NCBI RefSeq assembly: GCF_040066175.1
Contig: NZ_JBEAAM010000002.1
Location: forward strand, 1 to 64,000
Length of the DNA stretch: 64,000 bases
Direction: 5' to 3'
DNA from: Solimonas sp040066175
GTDB taxonomy: Bacteria > Pseudomonadota > Gammaproteobacteria > Nevskiales > Nevskiaceae
Position numbers and translations under genes: made by a program. Under the pieces are notes generated by a model. That model saw only the letters and a list, made by a program, of their open reading frames with translations. It was not told the origin of the DNA and made no database searches. Positions within the stretch are counted from its first letter, which is position 1, and every line of letters begins with the position of its first letter. Positions 46,684 through 55,892 of the stretch are shown piece after piece.

Positions 46684-47296
46684 GGGTCTGCATCCAGTCC
46701 GCCATCGCCTGCAGATCGGGGTGGCTGCCGTTGCGCAGCCGCGCGACCACCTGGGCGCGGTCGGCCGCGGTCCGGTTCTGGTTCATCTTGAACTTGGCAT
46801 CGACGCGCGCGATCGGCATGCGGAAGGCGACGATGCTGCGCAGCATCGCCTCGAGCCGTTCGCCATCGAGCGCGCGCGTCCACGGCGGCGTGTTGTGCGC
46901 CTCGAACAGCGCGACGCTGCGGTCGATCAGCGCGAGCTTGTCGTCACGATCCTCGATCAGTTGCGGCTGGCCATGCGCGTGTACGGTCGCGTAGTTCCAG
47001 GTCGGCACCTCGCGCTCGGGTTGCACGTACCAGGACGGCGAAATGTACGCGTGCGGGCCATGGAACAGCGCCATCGTCCAGCCGCCGGCGAACTGCTGCC
47101 AGTGCGGATTGGCCTTCGCGAGGTGCCCGTACAGCTCGCCCCAGTCGCCGCCCGGCGCCCAGATCAACGGCACGTGGCTGACGCTGGGCTCGCCTGCGGA
47201 CGCGGTGATCAGCGTGGCGAACGGATACGCGCGCATCAGCGCGACGGCGTCCTCGGACGCAGGTGCGGTGAAGTGGCGGGGCGTGTAGAGCGACAT
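46670..47296 (-). CDS. FMN-binding PaiB-like protein
   Basis: 208 aa. MSLYTPRHFTAPASEDAVALMRAYPFATLIT, SHVPLIW, GHLAKANPHW, FHGPHAYISPSWY and PTWNYATVHAHG are PaiB family hallmarks (FMN-binding split barrel, called a negative regulator in Bacillus). True regulatory function is doubtful outside Bacillus. The FMN barrel may act on small oxidants. Confidence 0.92.
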   Translation of the reverse strand: MSLYTPRHFTAPASEDAVALMRAYPFATLITASAGEPSVSHVPLIWAPGGDWGELYGHLAKANPHWQQFAGGWTMALFHGPHAYISPSWYVQPEREVPTWNYATVHAHGQPQLIEDRDDKLALIDRSVALFEAHNTPPWTRALDGERLEAMLRSIVAFRMPIARVDAKFKMNQNRTAADRAQVVARLRNGSHPDLQAMADWMQTHETR

Positions 47297-47327
47297 GTGA
47301 ACGGAACCGGCTCGCAGCTATTGAAAT

Positions 47328-47404
47328 CGTCATTCCCGCAGAGGCGGAAATCCAGGCAGCTCGCAGCCAATCGGGCGTTCTGGATGCCCGCCTGCGCGGG
47401 CTTG
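47328..47404. repeat. REP-like intergenic inverted repeat
   Basis: Between the paiB-like gene and thiG: CGTCATTCCCGCAGAGGCGG, then AAATCCAG, a short spacer, and CTGGATGCCCGCCTGCGCGG. The arms are complementary with a few mismatches, the pattern of the dispersed CGTCATTCCCGC/GCGGGAATGACG repeats of proteobacteria. It can form a long hairpin. Only one copy is seen in the window. Confidence 0.6.
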
Positions 47405-47423
47405 GCGGCGTTTGACCGGCCGG

Positions 47424-48203
47424 CTAGAACGGGAGGCCCTCGACGGGCGACGACGCGCTGGCATAGCGGCGGCGCGGCATGCGTCCGGCGCGGAACGCCT
47501 CGCGGCCGGCTTCGATCGCCTTCTTCATCGCACTGGCCATCAGCACCGGATCCCTGGCCTCGGCGATCGCCGTGTTCATCAGCACGCCGTCGCAGCCCAG
47601 CTCCATCGCGATCGCGGCATCGCTGGCGGTGCCGACACCGGCATCGACCAGGATCGGCACCTTCGCGTTCTCGACGATGGTCAGGATGTTGTACTTGTTC
47701 TGGATGCCCAGACCGGAGCCGATCGGCGCGGCCAGCGGCATCACCGCGACGCAGCCCAGGTCTTCCAGACGCCTGCAGACGATCGGATCGTCGCTGGTAT
47801 AGACCATCACCTTGAAGCCGTCCGCGACCAGAACCTTCGCGGCTTCCAGCGTGGCCGGCACGTCCGGGTACAGGGTCTTCGGGTCACCCAGCACTTCGAG
47901 CTTGACCAGGTCGTGGCCGTCGAGCAGCTCGCGCGCGAGCCGGCAAGTGCGCACCGCGTCGTCGGCGGTGTAGCAGCCGGCAGTGTTCGGCAGGATCGTG
48001 TAGCGCGACGGCGGGATCACGTCGAGCAGGTTCGGCTCGTTCGCGTTCTGTCCGATGTTGGTGCGGCGCACCGCGACGGTGACGATCTCGGCGCCGCTGG
48101 CCTCGATCGCGCGGCGCGTCTGGTCGAGATCCTTGTACTTGCCGGTGCCGACGAGCAGCCGCGACCGGTAGGCGCGACCGGCGATCTGCAGGCTGTCTTC
48201 CAC
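47424..48203 (-). CDS. thiG: thiazole synthase ThiG
   Basis: 259 aa from GTG 48203, preceded by GGAG at good spacing. A longer reading from GTG 48233 would start inside the terminator hairpin at 48224-48247, so it is rejected. TIM-barrel signatures: VTVAVRRTNIG, KLEVLGDPKTLYPD, MPLAAPIGSGLGI (catalytic Lys in the KLEV strand), VDAGVGTASDAA and VLMNTAIAEA. It makes the thiamine thiazole phosphate from deoxyxylulose 5-phosphate, dehydroglycine and ThiS-thiocarboxylate. No TPP aptamer is visible in its short leader. Confidence 0.96.
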   Translation of the reverse strand: MEDSLQIAGRAYRSRLLVGTGKYKDLDQTRRAIEASGAEIVTVAVRRTNIGQNANEPNLLDVIPPSRYTILPNTAGCYTADDAVRTCRLARELLDGHDLVKLEVLGDPKTLYPDVPATLEAAKVLVADGFKVMVYTSDDPIVCRRLEDLGCVAVMPLAAPIGSGLGIQNKYNILTIVENAKVPILVDAGVGTASDAAIAMELGCDGVLMNTAIAEARDPVLMASAMKKAIEAGREAFRAGRMPRRRYASASSPVEGLPF

Positions 48204-48218
48204 GAGAACTCCGGGGAC

Positions 48219-48247
48219 GAAAAAGGGTGGCACGCGCGTGCCACCCT
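48219..48247 (-). terminator. Rho-independent terminator between tRNA-Gly and thiG
   Basis: AGGGTGGCACG-CG-CGTGCCACCCT (48224-48247) is a perfect 11-bp stem. On the minus strand it is followed by TTTT. It ends the tRNA transcript about 14 nt before the tRNA-proximal edge of the 3' side and just upstream of the thiG ribosome-binding site. Confidence 0.85.
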
Positions 48248-48260
48248 CGGGTCAGAAATC

Positions 48261-48334
48261 TGGAGCGGGCGATGGGAATCGAACCCACGCTAGAAGCTTG
48301 GGAAGCTTCAGTTCTACCATTAAACTACGCCCGC
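48261..48334 (-). tRNA. tRNA-Gly(CCC)
   Basis: The minus strand starts GCGGGCGTAGTTTAATGGTA and ends CGCCCGC-T-CCA, so the 7-bp acceptor stem is complete and CCA is encoded. Anticodon arm GAAGC-TTCCCAA-GCTTC gives anticodon CCC; T-arm GTGGGTTCGATTCCCAT. 74 nt. It resembles E. coli glyU (reads GGG). Confidence 0.97.
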
Positions 48335-48394
48335 CCGGCCGACGCAGATTGTAGTCCAAGGCCGTGCCTCCCATTCAAGTCGCCTCGCTGGCCC

Positions 48395-48595
48395 ATGCAG
48401 ATCACCGTCAACGGCGACATCCGCCGGCTCGATCGCCCGACGACGATCGCCGACCTGCTCGCCGAACTGCAGCTCGGCGAACGCCGTGTCGCGGTCGAGC
48501 GCAACGGCGAGATCGTGCCGCGCTCGCGCCATGCCGCGACGCCGCTGGCCGACGGCGACGAGCTGCTGATCGTGCACGCGATCGGCGGCGGGTGA
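48395..48595 (+). CDS. thiS: sulfur carrier protein ThiS
   Basis: 66 aa. MQITVNGDIRRLDRPTTIADLL with ERVAVERNGE-like core (RRVAVERNGEIVPRS) and the C-terminal Gly-Gly of a ubiquitin-like sulfur carrier; this one ends HAIGGG. ThiF adenylates the last Gly, which then receives sulfur used by ThiG. It is divergent from thiG, with the tRNA between them. Confidence 0.92.
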   Translation: MQITVNGDIRRLDRPTTIADLLAELQLGERRVAVERNGEIVPRSRHAATPLADGDELLIVHAIGGG

Positions 48596-48712
48596 TCCGA
48601 CACGCCTGCGAAGCACCGCGTCGCGTGTCGGCGGACGCCCGGCCGGGGTCATCGAGCCGGCAGCGGTCGCGCCAGAGATGGCGCCACCGACCGACATTCG
48701 CGTGAGCCGCCT

Positions 48713-50797
48713 CTACCAGCTCGCCACCGCCGCAGCCACCAGCCCCGCCCCCGCCGCATCGATGCCGGAGCCGTGCTCGCGGTAGTCCTTGTCGAGCAGG
48801 TTGCGGCCGTCGAGCTGCAGGCGCAAGCCGTCGCGCGCCACCCACGCCAGGCGCAGGTTCAGCGTCGCCCATCCGCCGGTACCCCGCGGGTCGATGCGCA
48901 CGTCGTCGCGGTCGTCGTCGTCGAGGCGTTCCTGGCGGCCGGCGAACTGCAGATAGGGTTCGATCGTCAGCGCGTGTGGTACCGCGAAGATCGCGCCGAC
49001 CTGGCCGTTGAGCGGCGGGATGCGGTTGGCCGGCGTGGTCGGCGCGCCGTCGCGCAGTTCCTGGCCGCAGGTCCAGTTCAGCACTGCGTAGGCGTCGGTG
49101 ACGCCGGCGCGCCAGCGCAGCGCGCTCTCGATGCCCCAGTAACGCGCCTCGGCGATGTTGCGGCTCTGCACCTCGACGCAGCCGTCGGCCTGCGTGCAGC
49201 CCAGCTCGCCGTTCGGGATCGTGTTGCCGGTCGGCTCGCGCGGCTCGATGCGATCGTCATGGTCGGCGAAAAACGCGGTGATCTCCGCGCGCAGGCCACC
49301 GGCGCGCCAGCGCAGGCCGGTGTCGAAGGACGTCACCGTTTCCGGCCGCAGGTCCGGATTGGGCACGTTGACCTGGTTGCTGTTCGGGCGCGGGCCGAGC
49401 GTGCCCAGGTCAAAGATGTTGGGCGCACGGAAGCCGCGCGCCGCGGTCGCGGTCCACGCGAGACGCTCGCTCAGGTCGAGCAGCGTGCCGAGCTGCCAGG
49501 TCAGGTCGTCGTCCGCGAACTCCGCCGGCTCGCTGACCGCCGTCGCCGGCAGGTCCGTGGCGACGCGGCTGTAGCGCAGGCCGGCATCGACACGCCAGCG
49601 CGGCAGCGCGCGCCATTCGCCGTGCACATAGACGCCGAGGCTGTCCTGCTGCGCGCCGTCGGGGAAGGTGCTGGTCGTGTCGGTCGTCGCGCCGGTCGCG
49701 ATCGTCGTGCGCTGCCTGGTGCTGTCCACCGTGTCGCGGTACAGGTCGAATCCGTAGCGCAGGCGCAGCGTGTCGCCCAGCGGCGTCCACGCCTGCAGCG
49801 TGAACCCGTCGAGCGTGCTCCGGTTCTGCTCGGTGTCGATGCGACTGTCGTTGGGCTGACGCAGGCGGTCGTCCTCGACCTGCTGCTGCGCGAGATGGAT
49901 CTCGATGCCGTGCAGCATGCCCAGCGGTTCGAGGTAGCGGTAGCGTGCGTGCACGAACTGGCGGTCGTTGGGCTGGAAGTATGACTGAACGTCCCCGCCC
50001 GGTCCGCCCGGACCGCCGGCGACGTCGAAATAGCGCGCCAGCTTCGGATACTCGAAATACTGGCCGCCGAGCATCAGCTCGTGCCGCGCACCCGGCGTCC
50101 ACCGCAGCTTGGCGTCGTAACCGCGCGCCAGGTAGTCGGTCAGCGCCTCGCGGCCACCGCCGCCGAGGTCGCGCTCGCCGTAATCCATGAACGTGAAGCC
50201 ACCGGACAGGGCGACATCGCGGTTTCCGGCCGCCGCCTCGACGCGCGCGATGCGCGCGAGGTCGGCGCTACCGTACTGCAGACGCAAGGCGCCGGCGGTG
50301 TCCCAGTCCTCGCCGTCGAAACGGTACTCGGGGGTGAGGATCTGCACGACGCCGCCCATCGCATCCGAGCCGTACAGCGTGGCGCCGGGCCCGCGCTGCA
50401 GTTCGACGCGCTCTATGTTGTACGGATCGACCAGCGCGATGTACTGGCTCGGCGAGTTGCGGAAGAACGCGTTGTTCAGGCGCATGCCATCGACCAGGTG
50501 CAGCACCTCCGAGCCCTTGAGCCCGCGCACGATGACGATGCCCTGCCCCGGTCCCGAGGCCTGCGTGAACGCGCCGGCCTGGCCGCGCAGCAGGTCGGTC
50601 CAGGTCTGCGGCGCTTCGCGCTCGATCTGTGCACGCGTGACCACGGTCAGCGCCTGCGCAACCTCGTCCTCTGCCGCGTCGCTGCGGCTGGCCGTGACCT
50701 GCTGCGGCTCCAGCTGCACGGCCTCGTCGGCCGCCCGCGCGACGCCGCCCAGCACCAGCATCGCGGCCCATCCGGCCGCCACCCTGACACGCTTCAT
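48713..50797 (-). CDS. TonB-dependent receptor (BtuB/haem-receptor-like size class)
   Basis: 694 aa from ATG 50797 with GGGGAG-CAGGGG upstream. Signal peptide ends ARAA. TonB box PQQVTASR, plug with DLLRGQAGAFTQ, VIVRGLKGSEVLHLVDGMRLNNAFFRN, ELQRGPGATLYGSDAMGGVVQ, barrel with TATAARGFRAPNIFDLG and NPDLRPETVTSFDTGLRWR. It ends in Trp. Plug phrases resemble haem/haemoglobin and cobalamin receptors; no cobalamin riboswitch is present upstream. It is divergent from a two-component system that may control it. Confidence 0.9.
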   Translation of the reverse strand: MKRVRVAAGWAAMLVLGGVARAADEAVQLEPQQVTASRSDAAEDEVAQALTVVTRAQIEREAPQTWTDLLRGQAGAFTQASGPGQGIVIVRGLKGSEVLHLVDGMRLNNAFFRNSPSQYIALVDPYNIERVELQRGPGATLYGSDAMGGVVQILTPEYRFDGEDWDTAGALRLQYGSADLARIARVEAAAGNRDVALSGGFTFMDYGERDLGGGGREALTDYLARGYDAKLRWTPGARHELMLGGQYFEYPKLARYFDVAGGPGGPGGDVQSYFQPNDRQFVHARYRYLEPLGMLHGIEIHLAQQQVEDDRLRQPNDSRIDTEQNRSTLDGFTLQAWTPLGDTLRLRYGFDLYRDTVDSTRQRTTIATGATTDTTSTFPDGAQQDSLGVYVHGEWRALPRWRVDAGLRYSRVATDLPATAVSEPAEFADDDLTWQLGTLLDLSERLAWTATAARGFRAPNIFDLGTLGPRPNSNQVNVPNPDLRPETVTSFDTGLRWRAGGLRAEITAFFADHDDRIEPREPTGNTIPNGELGCTQADGCVEVQSRNIAEARYWGIESALRWRAGVTDAYAVLNWTCGQELRDGAPTTPANRIPPLNGQVGAIFAVPHALTIEPYLQFAGRQERLDDDDRDDVRIDPRGTGGWATLNLRLAWVARDGLRLQLDGRNLLDKDYREHGSGIDAAGAGLVAAAVASW

Positions 50798-50856
50798 TCC
50801 CCTGCTCCCCGCACCGCACGCGCGACGGCGCGCACTGTGGCCGCTCGTTAAGGATT

Positions 50857-50880
50857 TGTAAACGCGGGAATCCCCTCAGC
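50857..50880 (-). promoter_or_regulatory. promoter -35 and shared operator-like motif of the third TonB receptor
   Basis: In gene direction GCTGAGGGGATTCCC (50880-50866), then TTTACA (50862-50857) as -35. The -10 at the proper distance (CACAGT) is weak. The motif matches the one before receptors 1 and 2 at 13 of 15 positions and has the same orientation and -35 contact. It is also 65 nt upstream of the response-regulator start, so it may serve both. Confidence 0.5.
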
Positions 50881-50944
50881 ACGGGCGCTTGGGCTGCACC
50901 GGAGGCTCTGGCATGCTCGCGCCGTCCACCCGCGCCCGCTGCCC

Positions 50945-51628
50945 ATGCACATCCTCGTCATCGAAGACGACCGCGACATCGCCGAAGGCATCCGCGAGTA
51001 CCTGCACGCACACGGCCATGCGACCGAGCTGGCCCACGACGGCGGCAGCGGCCTGCGCAAGGCTGCGCAGAACCGTTACGACGCGATCGTGCTCGACCGC
51101 ATGCTGCCGCGCATCGACGGCGCGGAACTGTGCCGGCGGCTGCGCGCCCAGGCGCAGACCACGCCGGTGCTGATGCTCACCGCGCTCGGCAGTCTCGACG
51201 ACAAGCTCGAAGGCTTCGGCGCCGGCGCCGACGATTACCTGGTCAAGCCGTTCGCACTGGCCGAGCTTGAAGTGCGCCTGCAGGCGCTGCAGCGCCGCAC
51301 CGCGCAGGCCCCGGCGGTGCCGGACACGAGCTTGCAGGTCGCCGACCTGCGCTACGACCCGGTCCGGCTGCTGGCGACACGCCAGCAGAAGACTCTGGTG
51401 CTGACGCCGACGACGCGGCGCCTGCTCGAACACCTGATGCGCGAGTCACCGCGCGTCGTCGCGCGCGGCGAGCTTGAGCAACTGCTGTGGGGCGAGCAGG
51501 TGCCGGAGGACGACGTGCTGCGCATCCACATGCACGCGCTGCGCGCTGCGATCGACCGGCCGTTCAAGCGCAAGCTGCTGCACACCGTGCACGGCGTCGG
51601 CTATCGCCTGTCCGACGATGCGGTCTGA
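50945..51628 (+). CDS. OmpR-family response regulator
   Basis: 227 aa. Receiver domain with acidic pocket EDD (7-9), phospho-acceptor Asp51 (IVLDRMLPRIDG) and Lys in LVKPF (near 101). The C-terminal winged-helix ends HTVHGVGYRL. It overlaps the downstream sensor kinase gene by 11 nt. Confidence 0.95.
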   Translation: MHILVIEDDRDIAEGIREYLHAHGHATELAHDGGSGLRKAAQNRYDAIVLDRMLPRIDGAELCRRLRAQAQTTPVLMLTALGSLDDKLEGFGAGADDYLVKPFALAELEVRLQALQRRTAQAPAVPDTSLQVADLRYDPVRLLATRQQKTLVLTPTTRRLLEHLMRESPRVVARGELEQLLWGEQVPEDDVLRIHMHALRAAIDRPFKRKLLHTVHGVGYRLSDDAV

Positions 51629-52841
51629 ACTGCGGCGGCGCGTCGGGCTGGCGCTGTTCGGCCTGTCGGTCGCGGTCGGCACGCTGGTCGGCGGCGTGCT
51701 GTGGTTCGGGCACGCCTGGATGGAACAGACCGTGCTCGCCTCGATCCTGCAGCGCGAGGCCGCGTCCCTGCTCGCCGCCCCGGCGGCGCCCGGCACGGTC
51801 GTCAGCACCGCGCAGGGTATCTCGCTGTACGAGGCTGACCCCGCCCGGCCCGACGCCATGCCGGCGGCGCTGCGCCGCCTCGCGCCCGGTTCGCACCGCG
51901 ACGTGCACATGGACGGCCGCGAGTTCCACGTGCTGGTCGGCGAACGCGGCAACGGCCAGCGCTACTACCTCGCCTACGACGTGACGCGCTTCGCGCAGCG
52001 CGAACGCTGGCTGATCGCCGTGGTCGCTGCGGCGCTGGCGCTCGCGGCGTTGCTGTCCCTGCTGGCCGCGCGCGCGATCGCGCAACGGCTGACGACGCCG
52101 GTGGACTCGCTGGTCGCGCGCATCCGCGCGCTCGATCGCGAACGCCTGCAGCCGCTGCAGACGCAGCCCGGCGATCGCCAGTTCGGCGCCGTGATCGAAG
52201 CGATCAACGGCCTGGTCGCGGAAATCGAGCAGCGCGTACAGCGCGAGCGCGCCTTTGCCGCCGCCGCCGGCCACGAGCTGCGCACGCCGTTGACCTCGAT
52301 CCGCATCGCCGCCGACATGATCGCGCCGGCGACCGAAGCGGACCGCGAACGCCTGCGCCGCGTGCAGCGCGCGGTGACGACCGCGAGCGCGACGCTCGAC
52401 ACGCTGCTGCAGGCCGCGCGCGGCAGCGAATCGGAGCCGGCCGGTGCGCTGGCGCTGCACGAGCAGCTGCCGGTCTGGGCCGAACCCTGGCTCGCCGGCA
52501 CCACCGCGCAGGTGCGCTGGCAGCTGGCCGAGGTGCGCGCCGCCGTGCCGGCCGCGGCCTTCGCGACGATCTTCACGAATCTCCTGCGCAACGCCCTCAA
52601 GGCCGCACCCGAGGGCCACATCACCGTCACGCTCGAAGCGGGCTGCCTGCGCGTGGCCGACGACGGCGACGGCATCGACCCGGCGCTGCTGGCGCACGTC
52701 TTCGAGCCCGGTACGCACGGCCGCGCCGGCGGCAGCGGCATCGGCCTGTACCTGTCACGCCTGCTCGCGCAGCGCCAGAACTGGACACTCGACGTGCGCA
52801 ACGGGGCGCACGGCGGCGCGGTCGCCGAACTGCGCTTCTGA
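51618..52841 (+). CDS. sensor histidine kinase
   Basis: 407 aa from ATG 51618. TM1 near 10-35, periplasmic loop of about 100 residues, TM2 near 130-155, HAMP-like linker, HisKA with His in AAGHELRTPLTS, and a compact HATPase domain (NLLRNALKAAPEG, VADDGDGIDPALL, GSGIGLYLSRLL). Partner of the preceding response regulator. The signal sensed is unknown. Confidence 0.93.
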   Translation: MRSELRRRVGLALFGLSVAVGTLVGGVLWFGHAWMEQTVLASILQREAASLLAAPAAPGTVVSTAQGISLYEADPARPDAMPAALRRLAPGSHRDVHMDGREFHVLVGERGNGQRYYLAYDVTRFAQRERWLIAVVAAALALAALLSLLAARAIAQRLTTPVDSLVARIRALDRERLQPLQTQPGDRQFGAVIEAINGLVAEIEQRVQRERAFAAAAGHELRTPLTSIRIAADMIAPATEADRERLRRVQRAVTTASATLDTLLQAARGSESEPAGALALHEQLPVWAEPWLAGTTAQVRWQLAEVRAAVPAAAFATIFTNLLRNALKAAPEGHITVTLEAGCLRVADDGDGIDPALLAHVFEPGTHGRAGGSGIGLYLSRLLAQRQNWTLDVRNGAHGGAVAELRF

Positions 52842-52914
52842 CCCGCCTCCGCGTTCATCGGCCGGTCGGGCGGAGCGGCTACACTCCGCGTTCCCGAGTC
52901 ACGCGTTCCCACCC

Positions 52915-55329
52915 ATGGCCAAGCCGCTCAAGATCGTCCTCGCCATCATCGGTGTCCTGCTGCTGCTGATCGTCGCGGCGGCCGTGGCGCTGCCGCTGTT
53001 GTTCGACCCGAACAGCTTCCGCGGCCGCGTCGGCGGCATCGTCCACGAGCAGACCGGCCGCACGTTCGAAGTCGGCCGCATCCAGCTGCAGGTCTTCCCG
53101 TGGCTCCGGGTCGCGCTCGCCGACGCCCGGCTCGGCAACGCCGAAGGTTTCGGCACCGAGCCCTTCGCCGAGATCCGCCAAGTCGGCGTCGGCGTCAAGC
53201 TGATGCCGCTGCTGCTGCACCGCCAGGTCCAGGTCAGCAGCGTCAAGCTCGACGGCCTGCGCCTGAACCTGGCGGTGAACAAGGAAGGCGTCGGCAACTG
53301 GCAGGACCTGCTCGACCGCCAGAAGCCGGCGGAGACACCGGCACCCGAACCCGTGCAGGTCGAAGCGAAGGTCCGGATCGAGGACATCGACATCGGCGGC
53401 ATCGCCGTCAGCAACGCCTCGATCGGCTACCGTGACGCCAAGGCGGGGACGGCCTACCGCATCGAACCGCTGAGTCTCGAAGTCAGCGCGTTCAAGCCCG
53501 GCAAGCCCTTCGACGTCGTGCTCGATCTGCTGGCGCAGGCCGAGCAGCCGGCGGCGCAGGCCGCGATCCAGCTCGGCGCGCACGTGATTCCGGACCTCAA
53601 GGCGCAGCGCTTCCAGATCGAAAAGCTCAAGGGCACGATCAAGGCCGATGGCAGGAAGATCGCCGATGGCAAGGATGCCAGCGCGGAAGTCACGTTCGAC
53701 GGTGACCTCAGCGCCGACCTGAACGCCCAGCGCATCGAAACCGGGCCGCTCGACATCCGCTTCAAGGCCCAGGGCCTCGACCTGAATGCGGACGGCCGCG
53801 TCGGCCTCGCCCTCGTCGCCGATCTCGCGGCGCAGGTGTTCAGCATCGACGGCCTCGACCTGGCGATCAAGGCCGCCGGCAAGCCACTGCCCGGCGGCAG
53901 CCAGGACGTGAAGCTGAGCGGCACGCTGCGTTACGACCAGAAAACCGGCGCACTGGCCTTCGACAACGGCCGCGTGCAGGCGCTGGGGCTGGACGTCACC
54001 ACGCAGATCAAGGGCGAGGGCCTCGCCGGCGAACACCCGAAGCTGTCAGGCCCGATCGCCATCGCGCCGTTCTCGCCGCGCGAACTGCTGAAGAAGCTCG
54101 ACGTGCCGCTCGACACCGCCGACCCGAAAGCGCTGTCGCGCGCCAGCTTCAAGGCGCAGTACGGCGGCAGTTTCAAGTCGGCCACATTCAACGATTTTCA
54201 GCTGAGCCTCGACGACAGCACCATGCAGGGACGGCTGGCCGTCAGCGACTTTGCGACACAGGCGCTGGAGTTTGCACTCAGGCTCGATGCCATCGATGCC
54301 GACCGTTACCTGCCCCCCAAGAAAGCGGAAGAAGCCGGCAAGCCGCCGGCGCAGGGCGGCGGCGACATCAATGACATCAAGCTGCCGACCGAGGCGCTCG
54401 AACAGCTCAACGCCAACGGCACGATCGACATCGGCCGGATGACGATAAACGGCCTCAAGCTCACCGACGTGCGCCTGAAGCTCAGCGGCAGCGGCAAGGC
54501 GCCCAAGACCCAGGATCTGACCGCCAGGCTGTACGGCGGCACGGTCAACCTGAGCAACCGCTACGCGGCGGACGGCGCGCCGACCTTCGCGCTGAAAACC
54601 AGCCTCAATGCCTTGAGTGCGGCGCCCTTCCTGCAGGACTTGCTGGGCAAGGACTACGTCAGTGGCCTGGGCAGCGTGCAGCTGGATCTCAACAGCCGTG
54701 GCGCCACCGTCGGCGAACTGCGCAAGGCGCTCAACGGCAGCGTCGCGGTCAAGGTGGAGAATGGCGCGGTCAAGGGCTTCAACCTCGGTCAGATTCTGCG
54801 TCAGGGTCAGGCGCTCCTCGCCGGCCAGGCCGCCCCCACCGAAACCGAACCGCAGACGACGGACTTCGCCACCCTTGCGGCCAGCGCGACGATCACCAAC
54901 GGCGTGCTCAGGACCAGCGACCTCGCCGCCGCCAGCCCCGCCTTCCGGCTCGCCGGCAGCGGCCAGATCGATCTCGCCAACGAAACCATCCGCTTCCTGG
55001 CCAAGCCGACCGTCGTCGAGACGAGCCAGGGCCAGGGCGGCAAGGGCCTGGACCAGCTCAGGGGCCTGACCGTGCCGATCGAGATCAGCGGCAACCTGTT
55101 CTCGCCCAAGTACAAGCTCGACCTCGAAGGCGTGCTCAAGGACAAGGCCAAGGAACAGCTGAAGAACCAACTCGCCAAGGAACTGGACCTGCCCAAGGGC
55201 CAGGCCACCGAGCAGCAGCTCAAGGAAAAGGCCGCCGAGAAGTTGGGCGACCTGCTGTTCGGCCGGAAGAAGAAGGACAAGCAGCCGGAACCGACACCCG
55301 CGCCGGCCGAGCCGACGCCGCCGACGTGA
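52915..55329 (+). CDS. AsmA family outer-membrane assembly protein
   Basis: 804 aa. One N-terminal TM (ILAIIGVLLLLIVAAAVALP), then the AsmA N-domain (FDPNSFRGRVGGIVHEQTGRTFEVGRI, WLRVALADARLGN) and long beta-rich body. The end is a Lys/Glu helical stretch (KDKAKEQLKNQLAKEL) and a basic-proline tail. Such proteins form phospholipid-transport bridges to the outer membrane. Its stop overlaps the next gene start (GTGA). Confidence 0.92.
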   Translation: MAKPLKIVLAIIGVLLLLIVAAAVALPLLFDPNSFRGRVGGIVHEQTGRTFEVGRIQLQVFPWLRVALADARLGNAEGFGTEPFAEIRQVGVGVKLMPLLLHRQVQVSSVKLDGLRLNLAVNKEGVGNWQDLLDRQKPAETPAPEPVQVEAKVRIEDIDIGGIAVSNASIGYRDAKAGTAYRIEPLSLEVSAFKPGKPFDVVLDLLAQAEQPAAQAAIQLGAHVIPDLKAQRFQIEKLKGTIKADGRKIADGKDASAEVTFDGDLSADLNAQRIETGPLDIRFKAQGLDLNADGRVGLALVADLAAQVFSIDGLDLAIKAAGKPLPGGSQDVKLSGTLRYDQKTGALAFDNGRVQALGLDVTTQIKGEGLAGEHPKLSGPIAIAPFSPRELLKKLDVPLDTADPKALSRASFKAQYGGSFKSATFNDFQLSLDDSTMQGRLAVSDFATQALEFALRLDAIDADRYLPPKKAEEAGKPPAQGGGDINDIKLPTEALEQLNANGTIDIGRMTINGLKLTDVRLKLSGSGKAPKTQDLTARLYGGTVNLSNRYAADGAPTFALKTSLNALSAAPFLQDLLGKDYVSGLGSVQLDLNSRGATVGELRKALNGSVAVKVENGAVKGFNLGQILRQGQALLAGQAAPTETEPQTTDFATLAASATITNGVLRTSDLAAASPAFRLAGSGQIDLANETIRFLAKPTVVETSQGQGGKGLDQLRGLTVPIEISGNLFSPKYKLDLEGVLKDKAKEQLKNQLAKELDLPKGQATEQQLKEKAAEKLGDLLFGRKKKDKQPEPTPAPAEPTPPT

Positions 55330-55892
55330 GGACCGCGCTGGCGATGCTCATCGCCGCGCTCTGCACACCCGCTGCCGCCGCCGACGTGCAGACGCTGCAG
55401 ATCGAACGCGCCGCGCCGCTCTACCGCATGCATCTGGTCGCACGGCTCGACAGCCCGCTGGCGCAGAGTTTCGGCGTGTTCCGCGACTTCTCCAACCTCC
55501 CGCGCATCAACGACGCGATCGAAGTCGCACGCAGCATGACCGGCGCAACACCGGGCGCACAACGCCTGTACACGCGCATCCGCGTCTGCGTCTGGTTCTT
55601 CTGCACGCATCTCGACCAGGTGCAGGACATCGTCGAGGTACGGGAACACGGCGCGCTCGGCCTGGACGCGCGCGTGATTCCCGAACTGAGCAACCTGCGC
55701 TACGGCCGCGCCCGCTGGCGCATGACGCACTGCGGCCGACAGACCTGCCTCGACTTCCAGGCCGAGCTCGAACCCGACTTCTGGATCCCGCCGCTGATCG
55801 GCCCGTGGGCGATCGAACGCGCGATGCGCAACGAGGCGCTGCAGACCGCGCAGGGCATCGAGCGGCTCGCGCGCACCGGAACATCCCCGTGA
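55326..55892 (+). CDS. exported SRPBCC (START-like) domain protein
   Basis: 188 aa from GTG 55326, overlapping the asmA-like stop. A signal peptide ends in AAAADV. The mature part has the START/SRPBCC layout: LAQSFGVFRDFSNLPRIN, DQVQDIVEVRE, WRMTHCGRQTCLDFQAELEPDFWIPP, GPWAIERAMRNEALQTAQG. It likely binds a lipid or hydrophobic ligand in the periplasm, in keeping with the AsmA neighbour. Four Cys may form disulfides (VCVWFFC and HCGRQTC). Confidence 0.8.
   Translation: MRTALAMLIAALCTPAAAADVQTLQIERAAPLYRMHLVARLDSPLAQSFGVFRDFSNLPRINDAIEVARSMTGATPGAQRLYTRIRVCVWFFCTHLDQVQDIVEVREHGALGLDARVIPELSNLRYGRARWRMTHCGRQTCLDFQAELEPDFWIPPLIGPWAIERAMRNEALQTAQGIERLARTGTSP

Noticed and set aside
48204..48233. 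Longer ThiG starting at GTG 48233
   Set aside because: That start lies within the terminator hairpin. GTG 48203 has a GGAG ribosome-binding site and gives the usual length.
50798..50944. Possible cobalamin riboswitch before the third TonB receptor
   Set aside because: Only 147 bases separate the divergent genes and no B12-box pattern is present.
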